64,000 nt of DNA from contig NZ_CP163528.1 in the NCBI RefSeq assembly GCF_041081105.1, positions 5,022,001-5,086,000 on the forward strand, given 5' to 3'. The notes under the pieces were generated by a model, which saw only the letters and a list, made by a program, of their open reading frames with translations, searched no databases and was not told the DNA's origin. The stretch is from Promicromonospora sp. Populi (lineage in GTDB: Bacteria; Actinomycetota; Actinomycetes; Actinomycetales; Cellulomonadaceae). This document shows positions 1-8,773 of the stretch, in pieces (position 1 is the first letter of the stretch; each line of letters begins with the position of its first letter). The translations under genes were made by a program, and so were the position numbers.

Positions 1-1
1 C

Positions 2-3000
2 GCTGCCGCGGACACCGCCGCCGCGGAGACCCCGGCGAGCGGGACTGCGGCGTCGGCCGCGCATGCGCCGGAGGCGCCGGCGTCGGGCAACCCGATCCTC
101 ACTCCCGACGACGGCGAATTCCTTGAGGGGACCGTTCCCGTCGCGGCCGAGCCCGTCGCGCCTGGCGACAGCGTCGAGAGCCTTACCGCAGACGGCGCCG
201 ACGTACCCGGCGCCACCGAGACGCTCGGTACCTCGATCCTCGGCTACGACGTCGCCACGAACTCGACCGAGGCGCGCTACCAGAACTACGTGTTGATCAA
301 CGGCTCGGAGCCGATCTACCTGCCCGACGCCGTGAGCAAGCGCGTCGAGCTGGAGGTCCCAAACGCCTACCTCGTGACCGGCGAGAACACCGTCGAGGTA
401 GTCGTGGGCACCATCAACACCGACTGCGGCGTCAACTACGACGACTTCGTGCTGTCGAACTTCACGCTCGAACCGCTGGGCGAGATCGCCGACGGCGAGG
501 AGAACGAGTACACCTACTCGTTCGGCGACGGGAGCTGCGGCACCAACACCAGCCTGCTGCTGCGCGCTGAACTGTCGTTCTTCGTGCAGGGCGACCCGCA
601 GGGCACCACCGGCCTGAGCGCCGATCTTGACACCACGACGTTGGCCAACGGCAGCCACACGATCGAGGCCCGCACGGCCGGGGGCGACACGACCACACAC
701 ACGGTCCGCGTGAACAACGCGCCGACCGGCGCGCCGCGCCTGACTCCGACGGACGGGACGCTGGCCAACGGCACGGTCACCGTCACGGGCGCCCGCCCGG
801 CGGACGGCGACGGCGCCACCACCGAGCTCACGGTCGACGGCGACGCGGTCGAGGCCACGGCGACGCTCGGCACCGGCGACGCGGCGTTCTCCTTCAACGT
901 CGGCTCGAACTCGATCGACGCCAACGCCGCGAACCTGCTGGTGGTGAACGGGATCGAGACGCCGGTGGGCGGCTCCTACGTGAGCCAGCGCGCCAGCATC
1001 GTGCTCCCGAACGAGTGGCTGCGCCCCGGCGAGAACACCGTCAAGGTGGTCACCGGCACGTTCCCGGGCGACTGCAACCGCGACGACTTCACCATCTCGA
1101 ACCTCGCGCTGACGCCCACGGCGGGCACGGCGACCGGCGTCGGGCTGCGGCCCTCCTACGCCATGGGCGACGGGACCTGCGGCTCCAGCGGCACCGCGCT
1201 GCGCGAGGTCACGCTGACCTTCCAGGTGGACGCTCCCGCGCGCGGCCTGCGTGCCGACGTCGACACGACCGCCCTGCCCGACGGCGAGCACAACCTCGCG
1301 GCGACCTCCACCACCGGCGAGACCGCCACGCGCGCCCTGTTCACGGACAACTCCGGCCCGGCACTCGTCTCCGCCACTCCCGCCGACGGCGACCGGCTCA
1401 CCTCGGCCGTGCCCCTCGCGGTCGCCGTGGACGACGCCTCCGGCGTGGTGCAGGGCCCGGACATCACGCTCGACGGCGCGGCGATCGCGGTGGGCGACCC
1501 GGTCGGTCCCGGCCTCTCCGCCGGCGCGCACACCCTCGTGGTCTCCGCGACGGACGGGCTCGGCAACGAGGTCGACCACGAGATCGGCTTCGTCAGTGCC
1601 GGGATCCCGGACGTGCCGGCGGACGTCGCACCGGCGTCGGGCACCTCGGGTGTCGGACGCACCGCGACGCTGAAGGCGACGGTGAGCGAGCCCGACGGCG
1701 GCCGCGTCACCGCGAGCTTCTCCAGCGCAGAGATCCTCACGCCGAACCAGGCGTGGCAGGGCAAGTCGGCGCAGGTCCCGACCACGCTGAGCGTGCGGGG
1801 CGAGAAGAAGCTGAGCACCGGGGCGCTGGAGCCGGGCGACGGGCGGTCCGTGGACTCGCCCGCGGCGAGCGACGTGACCTACCAGCGGTTCGACGTGCCG
1901 GTCCGCGGCCGGGTCGAGGCGCCGGTGCTGCGCTGGGAGGGCACCGCCGACCCGGCCCGCCTGGTCAGCCTGCGGGCCTGGAACCCCGAGACGGACACCT
2001 GGGACGTCGTCGCCTCGGCGCGCGGCGCCGTCGGGGGCGATACCGTCCTGGAAGGCACCGTCACCAGGGACTACGTGGACCGCGGCGAGGTGCACGCCAT
2101 GGTCACCGGCGAGGACCCCTTCGCCGACGACATCGACCCGGGGGACCCGAACGGCTTCGCCGACCCCGACGGCTACGACTTCTCGATGGTGCACTACACG
2201 GACACGCAGTACCTGTCCGAGGGTGCCGTCGAGCAGGAGACGGCCGAGGAGCGCGCCGTCTGGGCCAGCGGCTACACCGGCGTCATGGACTGGATCGTGG
2301 ACAACGCCGAGGAGCGCAAGATCGCGTACGTGGCGCACACCGGCGACATCATCGAGAACAACACCCGGGTGGTTCCGCCGGAGCTCGAGGAGCAGGTCCG
2401 CGGCGAGCTGGAGTTCGCCTCCGGAGCGCAGGGCCGCATCGACGCCGCGGGCATCCCGAACGGCGTCGTCGCGGGCAACCACGACAACCAGTCCGGCACC
2501 AACCCGGAGCTGTACAACCAGTACTTCGGCCCCGACCGGTACGAGGCACTGTCCGAGGACTGGGCGGACGCGTCCTACGGCGGCAGCATGACCGAGGGCT
2601 CGAACGAGAACCACTACGACCTGTTCTCGGCGGGCGGCCTGGACTTCGTGGTGGTGGGCCTGTCCTACGGCGTGACGCGCGACGAGGCCGAGTGGGCGGC
2701 GTCGATCTTCGACCGGTACTCCGACCGCAACGGGATCCTGCTCACGCACGACTACCTGGAGCCGTCCTCGTCGCCCGACGGGCGCGGGGCCAACTTCGGC
2801 GGGTCCGACGGGCCGCTGCTGTACAACCTGCTCGTCAAGGACAACCCGAACGTGTTCCTGGTGCTGGCCGGGCACCGGCACGGCGTGGGCACCAACGTGC
2901 GGCCGCCCGTGGTCGGGGACATCGGCGGCGGCGTGGTCGAGCTGCTCGCCGACTACCAGTTCTACACGGTGTCCGCGGACCAGCTCGGGCTCACGCAGAT

Positions 3001-3409
3001 CGGTGGGTACAACCCCACCGACCGGCTCCAGTTCGGCGCGTCGTTCTTCCGGATGCTGCAGTTCGACGTCGATCGCGGCGAGGTCTCCGTCGACACCTAC
3101 TCGCCGCTGCTGGGCGAGTTCGGGGCCACGGAGTACGACACCGAGCACCGGTACAACGGGCTGGAGGACAACATGGTGCTGCCGGTCGACCTGACCTCCC
3201 GCACCACCTCGTTCAGCACGGACTCCGTGGTGCTCTACGACCCGGTGCGTGAGATCGGCCGGTACACCGTTTCCTCCGGCGAGGTCGCCTCGGTCCGGTG
3301 GAGCGGCCTCAAGCCGGGTCGCACGTACGCGTGGTTCGTCACGGCCCGCACCTCCGGGGGCGGCACGGCGACGGCGTCGCCGGCCTACTTCACCACGGGG
3401 CGCAGTTGA
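2..3409 (+). CDS. Secreted calcineurin-like metallophosphoesterase with Ig-like and FN3-type modules (5' partial)
   Basis: The reading frame is open from the first bases of the window, so the start and any signal peptide lie upstream; 1135 residues are visible. The first two thirds consist of repeated beta-rich Ig-like/invasin-type stretches (recurrent 'VDTTALPDGEH'-like and 'NSGPALVSATPADG'-like phrases), apparently two copies of a domain with paired Cys (DCGVNYDDF and DCNRDDF). The metallophosphoesterase domain lies at about 2180-2960: HYTDTQY (D-x-Q where most family members have D-x-H), HTGDIIENN, GNHDN, LLTHDYL and AGHRHG supply the metal ligands. A fibronectin-like tail (YAWFVTARTSGG) ends the protein. 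The stop overlaps the next start (TTGA). It is probably an exported phosphohydrolase; the substrate cannot be told from the sequence. Confidence 0.85.
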   Translation, partial: AAADTAAAETPASGTAASAAHAPEAPASGNPILTPDDGEFLEGTVPVAAEPVAPGDSVESLTADGADVPGATETLGTSILGYDVATNSTEARYQNYVLINGSEPIYLPDAVSKRVELEVPNAYLVTGENTVEVVVGTINTDCGVNYDDFVLSNFTLEPLGEIADGEENEYTYSFGDGSCGTNTSLLLRAELSFFVQGDPQGTTGLSADLDTTTLANGSHTIEARTAGGDTTTHTVRVNNAPTGAPRLTPTDGTLANGTVTVTGARPADGDGATTELTVDGDAVEATATLGTGDAAFSFNVGSNSIDANAANLLVVNGIETPVGGSYVSQRASIVLPNEWLRPGENTVKVVTGTFPGDCNRDDFTISNLALTPTAGTATGVGLRPSYAMGDGTCGSSGTALREVTLTFQVDAPARGLRADVDTTALPDGEHNLAATSTTGETATRALFTDNSGPALVSATPADGDRLTSAVPLAVAVDDASGVVQGPDITLDGAAIAVGDPVGPGLSAGAHTLVVSATDGLGNEVDHEIGFVSAGIPDVPADVAPASGTSGVGRTATLKATVSEPDGGRVTASFSSAEILTPNQAWQGKSAQVPTTLSVRGEKKLSTGALEPGDGRSVDSPAASDVTYQRFDVPVRGRVEAPVLRWEGTADPARLVSLRAWNPETDTWDVVASARGAVGGDTVLEGTVTRDYVDRGEVHAMVTGEDPFADDIDPGDPNGFADPDGYDFSMVHYTDTQYLSEGAVEQETAEERAVWASGYTGVMDWIVDNAEERKIAYVAHTGDIIENNTRVVPPELEEQVRGELEFASGAQGRIDAAGIPNGVVAGNHDNQSGTNPELYNQYFGPDRYEALSEDWADASYGGSMTEGSNENHYDLFSAGGLDFVVVGLSYGVTRDEAEWAASIFDRYSDRNGILLTHDYLEPSSSPDGRGANFGGSDGPLLYNLLVKDNPNVFLVLAGHRHGVGTNVRPPVVGDIGGGVVELLADYQFYTVSADQLGLTQIGGYNPTDRLQFGASFFRMLQFDVDRGEVSVDTYSPLLGEFGATEYDTEHRYNGLEDNMVLPVDLTSRTTSFSTDSVVLYDPVREIGRYTVSSGEVASVRWSGLKPGRTYAWFVTARTSGGGTATASPAYFTTGRS

Positions 3410-4608
3410 GGCTTCGGCACACCGTCGTCCTGGCGGGGCTGCTCGCGGTGGTGAGCAGCCCCGCCGGGATGTTGCTCGCGGGCCCGGCCGCGGCCCATGA
3501 CGCCACGAGCGACGTCTACGCGGAGGTGACTCCGGCGACGTCGGACGGCGGTGTCGCCGCGGGGGAGGACGGGACGACGGCGGACGTGACCGCCGTCCTC
3601 GACCTCGAGTACGACCTGCTCATGAAGTCCGCCTGGCTGCGGGCCGAGGCCTACGAGGCGACCGGGCAGGCAGACCAGCTCGCGCAGCTCGACAAGCACG
3701 AGCGGGCCGTAGACGAGTACGTGACCGACCGCTTCGTGGTCACCTACGACGGCGAGCCGTGCGCGCCGACGCTCGGCGCGGCTGACGTCGTGCAGCGCGG
3801 GGAGCGGCCGTACGCCTCCCTCACGTACTCCTTCGCCTGCGACGGTGAGCCGGAGGGCGTGCACGAGGTCTCCAGCGCACTGTTCCCGGACGCCGAGTCG
3901 TTCGTGCACTCGACCGAGACGATCGTCCGGTACACGCTCGACGAGGAGGACGGCTCGGCGGTGCTCACCGCGGCGTCGCCGACCCTGATCACGGGGGAGA
4001 ACCGCCTGCTCAAGCAGGTCGGGGAGTTCTTCGTGCTGGGCGGGGAGCACCTGCTGTTCGGGCTGGACCACGTTCTGTTCCTGCTGGCGCTGCTGATCGG
4101 CGCGCGCCGGCTGCGCGACGTCGTCTGGACCGCCACTGCGTTCACCGTTGCGCACTCCGTGACGTTCCTGCTCGCGTCGCTCGGGGTGGTGTCCGTGCCC
4201 GCGATAGTGGTCGAGCCGGTCATCGCGGCGTCGATAGCGGTGGTGGCTGCGGTAGACCTGGTGCTGATCTGGCGCGACCGGGCGTCCGCAGGGACCCGGG
4301 ACGAACTCACGGTCTGGGACCGCTGGCGGCTGCCCGTGGTGTTCGTCTTCGGCCTGGTGCACGGCGTCGGGTTCGCTGGGGCGTTGGGCATCGACGCCGC
4401 GTGGTCGTGGGCCCTGCTGTGGTCGCTGCTCTCGTTCAACGTGGGCATCGAGGCGGTGCAGCTCGGCATCATCGCTGTGGTGTTCCCGCTGCTTGTTCTG
4501 CTGCGGGCACGAGCCCCGCGGGCCGCCCGCTGGGTGCTCGGGACGGCGACCGCTGGGATCGTCGGTGTGGCGCTCTTCTGGGTGGTGGAGCGGCTGGCGG
4601 GGGCGTAA
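3406..4608 (+). CDS. HupE/UreJ-family membrane protein with N-terminal extracytoplasmic domain
   Basis: 400 residues. I chose the TTG start because it overlaps the metallophosphoesterase stop (TTGA) and begins a clean signal peptide (RLRHTVVLAGLLAVVSS, cleavage near GPAAAHD). Residues 30-200 form a soluble extracytoplasmic part with three cysteines; residues ~205-400 hold about six membrane segments with the HupE/UreJ signature (EHLLFGLDHVLFLLALL, TAFTVAHSVTFLLA, VFGLVHGVGFAGAL) and conserved histidines. HupE/UreJ proteins are linked to nickel/metal uptake, but this long-N-terminus class is of unknown function. Coupling to the upstream metallophosphoesterase suggests a joint role at the cell surface. 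No hydrogenase or urease genes are visible nearby. Confidence 0.8.
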   Translation: MRLRHTVVLAGLLAVVSSPAGMLLAGPAAAHDATSDVYAEVTPATSDGGVAAGEDGTTADVTAVLDLEYDLLMKSAWLRAEAYEATGQADQLAQLDKHERAVDEYVTDRFVVTYDGEPCAPTLGAADVVQRGERPYASLTYSFACDGEPEGVHEVSSALFPDAESFVHSTETIVRYTLDEEDGSAVLTAASPTLITGENRLLKQVGEFFVLGGEHLLFGLDHVLFLLALLIGARRLRDVVWTATAFTVAHSVTFLLASLGVVSVPAIVVEPVIAASIAVVAAVDLVLIWRDRASAGTRDELTVWDRWRLPVVFVFGLVHGVGFAGALGIDAAWSWALLWSLLSFNVGIEAVQLGIIAVVFPLLVLLRARAPRAARWVLGTATAGIVGVALFWVVERLAGA

Positions 4609-4630
4609 CACCCAGTTCCCGTTGTCCGCC

Positions 4631-5569
4631 TCACCCGGCTGTATCGATTGCCACGATCCAGGAGTTGACCTCGGACACGGCCACGTCGATCGTCAGATCG
4701 GGACGTCCGACGGCCGCGGCCGCTGCGAGGAAGTCGGGTCCCCAGTGCGTGTACGCCACCACCGTGCACGGCCACTGACGGGCAACGCGGCCGAGGGCCC
4801 GTGCATCGGTTCCTCGCGCACTTAACGCGTCTGTGCACGCATCGCGCAGGTCGCGGAGCGTAACGGCGCCTTCGACCTCTGCGAGGTCGCGCAATGCGAG
4901 CAGGTCGACGATGTCGCGGGCGCGATCATTTCTCGTCATCGGCGGATCGTGAGGGTCTGTGCAGGCATGCAGTTTCTGTGCGACCTGGTAGCGGAGCGCG
5001 ATCCCCAGCAGGCGGTCAGGTGATGGCAGGCCGAAGTGGTTGAGCGGTGGTGCCGTGAGCACGTCGTTCTCTGAGGCAGCCGAACCCTCGTCCGGCGCGA
5101 TCTCGACCTGGACCTTCCGCCAGATCTTGCCGCGGAGACTCAGTCGGACGTCGAAGCGGCGGGGCTTCGTGACCCGCGTCGGAGTCTCGATGGTCTCGAT
5201 CGGGCCGCGTTCCAGGGTGAGGGGTCCCCAGGGCTCGGCGAGAACGGCGTCGAGGTGGTGGACGAAGTCGTCGATGTCACCGCTGATCAACCCATCGACA
5301 TCCTTCGTCGGCCTGGCCGATCGGCCGAGGCGGTGCTGGAGGTATGTTCCGCCCTTCAGGAGAAACATTGGTTTGTCGGTTGAGCTGACGGCGCGTTGCA
5401 GTGCCGCGACAACCACGGTGGATGCAACAAGCCAGCCAAGGCGCCCGCTGTCCAGGTTGACCTTGTCCTGGGCTGCAGCGATCCAGGAGTCCAGGACACG
5501 TGCGTTGGTCGGTTCCTTGTCGCGGTTCGGCAGAGAGCCGATCAGTGCGATTGGGTCCTGAGCGCTCAC
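4631..5569 (-). CDS. Nucleotidyltransferase toxin, AbiEii type
   Basis: 312 residues; the GTG start at 5569 overlaps the stop of the upstream antitoxin (GTGA). Nucleotidyltransferase motifs are visible in order: KGGTYLQHR at ~72-80, TKDVD at 88-92, KVQVEI at ~152-157, a KLHAC motif at ~199 and RARDIVDL at ~217-224, matching the four-motif arrangement of AbiEii/DUF1814 toxins. Family members are bacteriostatic transferases acting in phage abortive infection; mycobacterial relatives modify tRNA. With the adjacent AbiEi-like gene it forms a type IV-class toxin-antitoxin pair. Codon use is less GC3-biased than in the neighbours, consistent with acquisition by transfer. Confidence 0.88.
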   Translation of the reverse strand: MSAQDPIALIGSLPNRDKEPTNARVLDSWIAAAQDKVNLDSGRLGWLVASTVVVAALQRAVSSTDKPMFLLKGGTYLQHRLGRSARPTKDVDGLISGDIDDFVHHLDAVLAEPWGPLTLERGPIETIETPTRVTKPRRFDVRLSLRGKIWRKVQVEIAPDEGSAASENDVLTAPPLNHFGLPSPDRLLGIALRYQVAQKLHACTDPHDPPMTRNDRARDIVDLLALRDLAEVEGAVTLRDLRDACTDALSARGTDARALGRVARQWPCTVVAYTHWGPDFLAAAAAVGRPDLTIDVAVSEVNSWIVAIDTAG

Positions 5570-6123
5570 GCGCGCTCCTCCAGCCGCTTGGCGAGCTTCT
5601 CCTGGTCGACGTTCCGCAGATGTCCGGACTTGACCCCACGGTCCAATGCCTGCCGGAGCAGATAGGTCGGGACACCGCCGTCGATGCACTGCCGGATGGC
5701 AGCCGCGAGTGTGACTGTCGGGATCTCGTCCCACCACCCCATCTCGCTGTCGGCGAGATCCTCATGGTGGACCTTGTACAGGTCGCCCCCGGAGCGGCGA
5801 ATTCGGCGGGCGCGCGGAACGGTGAGGTGCACATGGTCGGGGTTGATGTCGCTGACCTCGTAAGCAGCGAGGGCAGTGTCGTGGCTCAGGCATGCTCGGG
5901 GATCGCCGGCCCAGAGCACGGCTTGCATGTACGGAGCGTTGGACGTGGCCGGATAGCCCGGAAAGCGGTAGACCCCAGTGGCCACCCGTTCGATCTTCCG
6001 CCTCCGGGCGAGCATTGTGACGGCGGCGTCGTTGATGCCGAGGCGGCGAGCGTCGGCCAGGGTGACGAAGCCATGCTGGTTGAGCGCTACGCCCCAGAGT
6101 GTCTCCTGTGCCGATGTGCGCAT
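5566..6123 (-). CDS. AbiEi-family antitoxin / transcriptional autorepressor
   Basis: 185 residues. The ATG at 6123 was chosen because AAGGTGG lies just upstream and the protein then begins directly with the winged-helix part (residues 1-50, HGFVTLADARRLGINDAAV). The C-terminal domain (TVPRARRIRRSGGDLYKVHH, ending in a DQEKLAKRLEERA helix) matches AbiEi antitoxins. The AbiEi family counters the toxin and represses its own operon by binding inverted repeats; a perfect 17-bp inverted repeat lies 18 bp upstream of the start. It overlaps the toxin gene by four bases. Confidence 0.88.
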   Translation of the reverse strand: MRTSAQETLWGVALNQHGFVTLADARRLGINDAAVTMLARRRKIERVATGVYRFPGYPATSNAPYMQAVLWAGDPRACLSHDTALAAYEVSDINPDHVHLTVPRARRIRRSGGDLYKVHHEDLADSEMGWWDEIPTVTLAAAIRQCIDGGVPTYLLRQALDRGVKSGHLRNVDQEKLAKRLEERA

Positions 6124-6140
6124 GAGCCACCACCACCTTC

Positions 6141-6178
6141 CTGCCAAAATACTAACGCTTCCGTTAGTATTTTGGCAG
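6141..6178 (-). promoter_or_regulatory. Perfect 17-bp inverted repeat, putative AbiEi operator
   Basis: Arms 6141-6157 (CTGCCAAAATACTAACG) and 6162-6178 are exact reverse complements around a CTTC spacer. The element is A+T-rich in a G+C-rich region, contains -10-like TACTAA/TTAGTAT sequence on both strands, and sits just upstream of the antitoxin start. This fits the known autoregulation of abiE operons through inverted repeats; the specific binding is inferred. Confidence 0.75.
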
Positions 6179-6311
6179 GGCCGGGCGCTGGTGTGCGATG
6201 GTGCCGACTGGCTTTGAACTGACATGACGATCATCGTGTCGCAGGATCTAGCTCTTCGCTCCTGACGATGTGAATTGTTGCGTATAGGCAACGAGGGGTG
6301 ATGGGGCCCGG

Positions 6312-7310
6312 CTAAGGGTGCGCCGTCCAGAAGGTCTCCAGCTCCGCGTCCAGGGCCGGGGCTACCTGCATGGGCAGCGAGTGCGTCGTGTTCGGCCAGA
6401 TCTTGACCTGGACGTCCGGGATCAGCTGCGCCTTCTCGGCCCCGGCCTCACCGCCCGCCAGCGAGGAGTCGCTGGCGATCGCCACGTACACGGGCATCTG
6501 CAGGCCCCTCAGCTCGTCGTCGCTCAGGGGAGTGGGGCTAGGGATGGACGACGCGTCGTACTCCCCGGAGCCGTACCGGATCAGCCGCGCCAGCGGGTCG
6601 TCGGGGTCCACCTCCTCGGCCTCGACGCCGCCGATCCGGTTCAGCGCGGCCTCGCGCCACGACTCCGGCAGGAACGGCAGCGAAACGGGGATCGAGTTCA
6701 GGATGACCGACAGTGGCATCATGCCCACTGTCATCACCGGCTCCAGCATCGTGAGGCTGGCCAGGCGCTCCGGGTAGCGCACCGCGACCGCGGCTGCCAC
6801 CCCGCCGCCCTGCGAGTGCCCCACCAGGTGGGCCCGGTCGATCTCCAGGCCGGCCATCGCCTCGTCCACCCAACGGGCGGCGTCCGCGATGCTGGTCATC
6901 GAGACCGTCTGGACCGACATCCCGGTGTCGCCGAGCGTGTCGAACGCGTACACCGTGCGGTGCTGGATGTAGTCGGGCAGGTTCTCGCCCCACATCGGGA
7001 CGGCTGCTGCCCGGCCGGGCAGCAGCACCACCGGTGTGGCGTCGGGATTCTCGGCGTTCACCCAGGCATAGGCCCGAACGGTGCCGAAGCTGGTCTGGAT
7101 GTCGTGCGTCTCGGTGGGCTCGGGCAGCCCCGCCATCGCTGCGGTGTAGGCGTCCTCGTAGCCCTGGCGGCCATCCAGGGAGCGGAAGTGGCCCACGCCG
7201 GGGCTGCTGGCCGCGATGAGCAGGATCAGGCCGCTGGTGGACACCACTGCCACTGCGGCCAGCAGGACGATCGGCCAGCGGCGGCGCTTGCCGGTGGGGT
7301 TCGTGCTCAT
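6312..7310 (-). CDS. Membrane-anchored alpha/beta-hydrolase
   Basis: 332 residues. A basic N-terminus (GKRRRW) and one hydrophobic segment at ~13-33 suggest a signal anchor with the catalytic domain outside. Nucleophile elbow GHSQG has Ser166; the oxyanion region is LLPGRAA (~96-103); a late TTHSLP supplies the probable catalytic His. It resembles proline-iminopeptidase/haloperoxidase-like hydrolases, but the substrate is unknown. It is divergent from a TetR regulator across a shared imperfect palindrome, so it is probably the regulated target. The start is ATG with GAGAGGA upstream. Confidence 0.8.
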   Translation of the reverse strand: MSTNPTGKRRRWPIVLLAAVAVVSTSGLILLIAASSPGVGHFRSLDGRQGYEDAYTAAMAGLPEPTETHDIQTSFGTVRAYAWVNAENPDATPVVLLPGRAAAVPMWGENLPDYIQHRTVYAFDTLGDTGMSVQTVSMTSIADAARWVDEAMAGLEIDRAHLVGHSQGGGVAAAVAVRYPERLASLTMLEPVMTVGMMPLSVILNSIPVSLPFLPESWREAALNRIGGVEAEEVDPDDPLARLIRYGSGEYDASSIPSPTPLSDDELRGLQMPVYVAIASDSSLAGGEAGAEKAQLIPDVQVKIWPNTTHSLPMQVAPALDAELETFWTAHP

Positions 7311-7356
7311 GGGAGTTCCTCTCGGGGTCCGATGGCCCGGCCTGCGACCGGGTGAC

Positions 7357-7410
7357 GTTTAGCAATGCGATCGCATCGTAACAGGTTGCGATGCGAACGT
7401 ATTGCTAAAC
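7357..7410. promoter_or_regulatory. Divergent promoter with 24-bp imperfect inverted repeat (putative TetR operator)
   Basis: Arms 7357-7380 (GTTTAGCAATGCGATCGCAT...) and 7387-7410 match at 21 of 24 positions around a 6-bp spacer. The left arm also contains the self-complementary ATGCGATCGCAT. The element ends 7 bp before the regulator ATG, so the regulator mRNA may be nearly leaderless. TetR proteins commonly bind such shared sites; assignment to the adjacent regulator is inference. Confidence 0.7.
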
Positions 7411-7417
7411 TCGGTGC

Positions 7418-8035
7418 ATGCCCAAGATCGTCGACCACGAAGCACGCCGCGCCGAGATCGTCTTCGCGCTCTGGCTCGTGATCGCGGAGCACGGGATCGA
7501 GGGCGTCAGCCTGCGGCACGTGGCCGCCGCGGCGGGGGTCTCGATGGGCCGGATCCAGCACTACTTCGGCACCAAGGACGCGCTGGTGCTGGCCGGCTGC
7601 ACGGCACTCATCGACACCGCGTACGACGACTACCTGGAGAAGACCGCAGACGCCGACCCGCGCGCCCGGTTGCTGCACGTCGTCAGCCAGCAGATCCCGC
7701 AGGACGACGCCGGGCGCATCGGCGTCAGCGTCTGGTACGCCTACGTGGCGAAGTCGATCAACCACACCGCCGTCCGCCAGGTGCTGGCCGAGGCGCGCCG
7801 GGGGGCGGAGGACGAGTGCGCCCGGCTCGTCCGTGCCGTGCGCGGCGGTGGCGACGTCGCGCACGGTGGTGATGCTACGGGCGGCGGTGCCACGGACGGC
7901 AGCGACGACGCTGCCCTGGAGCTTGCCCGGCGGCTGCTCGCACTGGCCGACGGTCTGACCCTACGCGTCCTGGTCGGTGACCTGGAGCCGGCCGAAGCCC
8001 TGGCCACGCTCGGGGCCGACGTCGACCGGGTGTGA
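7418..8035 (+). CDS. TetR-family transcriptional regulator
   Basis: 205 residues. The N-terminal helix-turn-helix (residues ~10-55, GVSLRHVAAAAGVSMGRIQHYFGTKDALV) is a textbook TetR DNA-binding domain; residues 60-205 form the variable ligand/dimer domain, including a Gly/Asp-rich insert (GGGDVAHGGDATGGGATDGS). It is divergent from the alpha/beta-hydrolase over the 7357-7410 palindrome, so it probably represses both genes. The ligand is not predictable. Confidence 0.88.
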   Translation: MPKIVDHEARRAEIVFALWLVIAEHGIEGVSLRHVAAAAGVSMGRIQHYFGTKDALVLAGCTALIDTAYDDYLEKTADADPRARLLHVVSQQIPQDDAGRIGVSVWYAYVAKSINHTAVRQVLAEARRGAEDECARLVRAVRGGGDVAHGGDATGGGATDGSDDAALELARRLLALADGLTLRVLVGDLEPAEALATLGADVDRV

Positions 8036-8045
8036 GCGCTCGGCC

Positions 8046-8327
8046 TCAGTCCGCGGGGTCCGGGTCGCTGAGCAGGTCCCGGAAAAGATCCTCGGACCTC
8101 CGCGCGACGGCCACGTCTCGCGCGATCCGGTCGGCCCTGTCGCCCGGCCCGTCCCAGGCGCTGTTGCTGAGCAGTCCGCCCCGGATCCAGCCGAGGACAA
8201 GCATCGAGCCGTCGACCCCGCGCCGGGCCGCGGTCGCGGTGAGCTGCGCGAGATCGGCGTCGGACAGGTCGACGACTATCCGCCGCCCGTCGAGCTCGGC
8301 CCGCGAACAGGAGCCGCGGTCGGTCAT
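8046..8327 (-). CDS. Small ribbon-helix-helix-like protein, third gene of the VapBC-like operon
   Basis: 93 residues, starting 11 bp downstream of the PIN toxin stop, with GGAAGATC just before the ATG. Residues 14-55 (RRIVVDLSDADLAQLTATAA then RRGVDGSMLVLGWIRGG) have the strand plus two-helix pattern of Arc/MetJ/CopG-type folds, though no family is certain. The C-terminus is acidic (RDLLSDPDPAD). Its position suggests co-transcription with vapBC; it may be an extra DNA-binding or accessory antitoxin component. It converges on the TetR gene with a 10-bp gap. Confidence 0.55.
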   Translation of the reverse strand: MTDRGSCSRAELDGRRIVVDLSDADLAQLTATAARRGVDGSMLVLGWIRGGLLSNSAWDGPGDRADRIARDVAVARRSEDLFRDLLSDPDPAD

Positions 8328-8338
8328 GGATCTTCCGA

Positions 8339-8773
8339 TCAGATGTCGTCCGGGAGGATGCGGAACGCTTTGTCCTCGGTGAGCGGGCGGATGGTCCGGA
8401 AGCCTCGCCGGTCGAGCGTCAGCACCGCGTTCGTGTAGTTGTCGCGCGCGACGACCGTGACGACTGCGTCCGTGAGGTCGAGGCGGAGGTCCTCGTACTG
8501 GGTCTGTACGGCACGTGCCGCATGCAGTACTTCTGCGCCCAGCGGAGTGATGATGAATCGTCTGGACTTCGCCTGTCGGACGATCTCGTCCATCAGGCTG
8601 CCAGCAGCTCCGCGGCCGAATCGCTGCGTGGTGAGATGGTCGAGCTCGGCCAGCACGACGGGTGGGATGAGGATGGTGCTCGCGTGGTCGATCACCTGTC
8701 GCGCGCCTTCGTGTTCTGGGGCATCCGTGTCGATCGAGGCGATGATGCCGGAGGTGTCGGCTACGACAATCAT
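8339..8773 (-). CDS. vapC: VapC-like PIN-domain ribonuclease toxin
   Basis: 144 residues; the ATG at 8773 overlaps the antitoxin stop (ATGA). PIN acidic residues are in the expected order: D6 (IVVADTSGI), E43 (VVLAELDH), D102 (DLTDAVV) and D121 (LTLDRRGF), which together bind the catalytic metal. Family members are endoribonucleases that cut tRNA or rRNA and are held inactive by VapB. The length is typical. Confidence 0.85.
   Translation of the reverse strand: MIVVADTSGIIASIDTDAPEHEGARQVIDHASTILIPPVVLAELDHLTTQRFGRGAAGSLMDEIVRQAKSRRFIITPLGAEVLHAARAVQTQYEDLRLDLTDAVVTVVARDNYTNAVLTLDRRGFRTIRPLTEDKAFRILPDDI

Noticed and set aside
1015..3252. Long alternative frames, some over 700 codons, across the metallophosphoesterase gene and similar ones over tex, pknG and the transporter genes
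   Set aside because: They are Arg/Ala/Pro-rich shadow frames produced by high G+C content; the other frame carries recognisable domains and normal codon bias.
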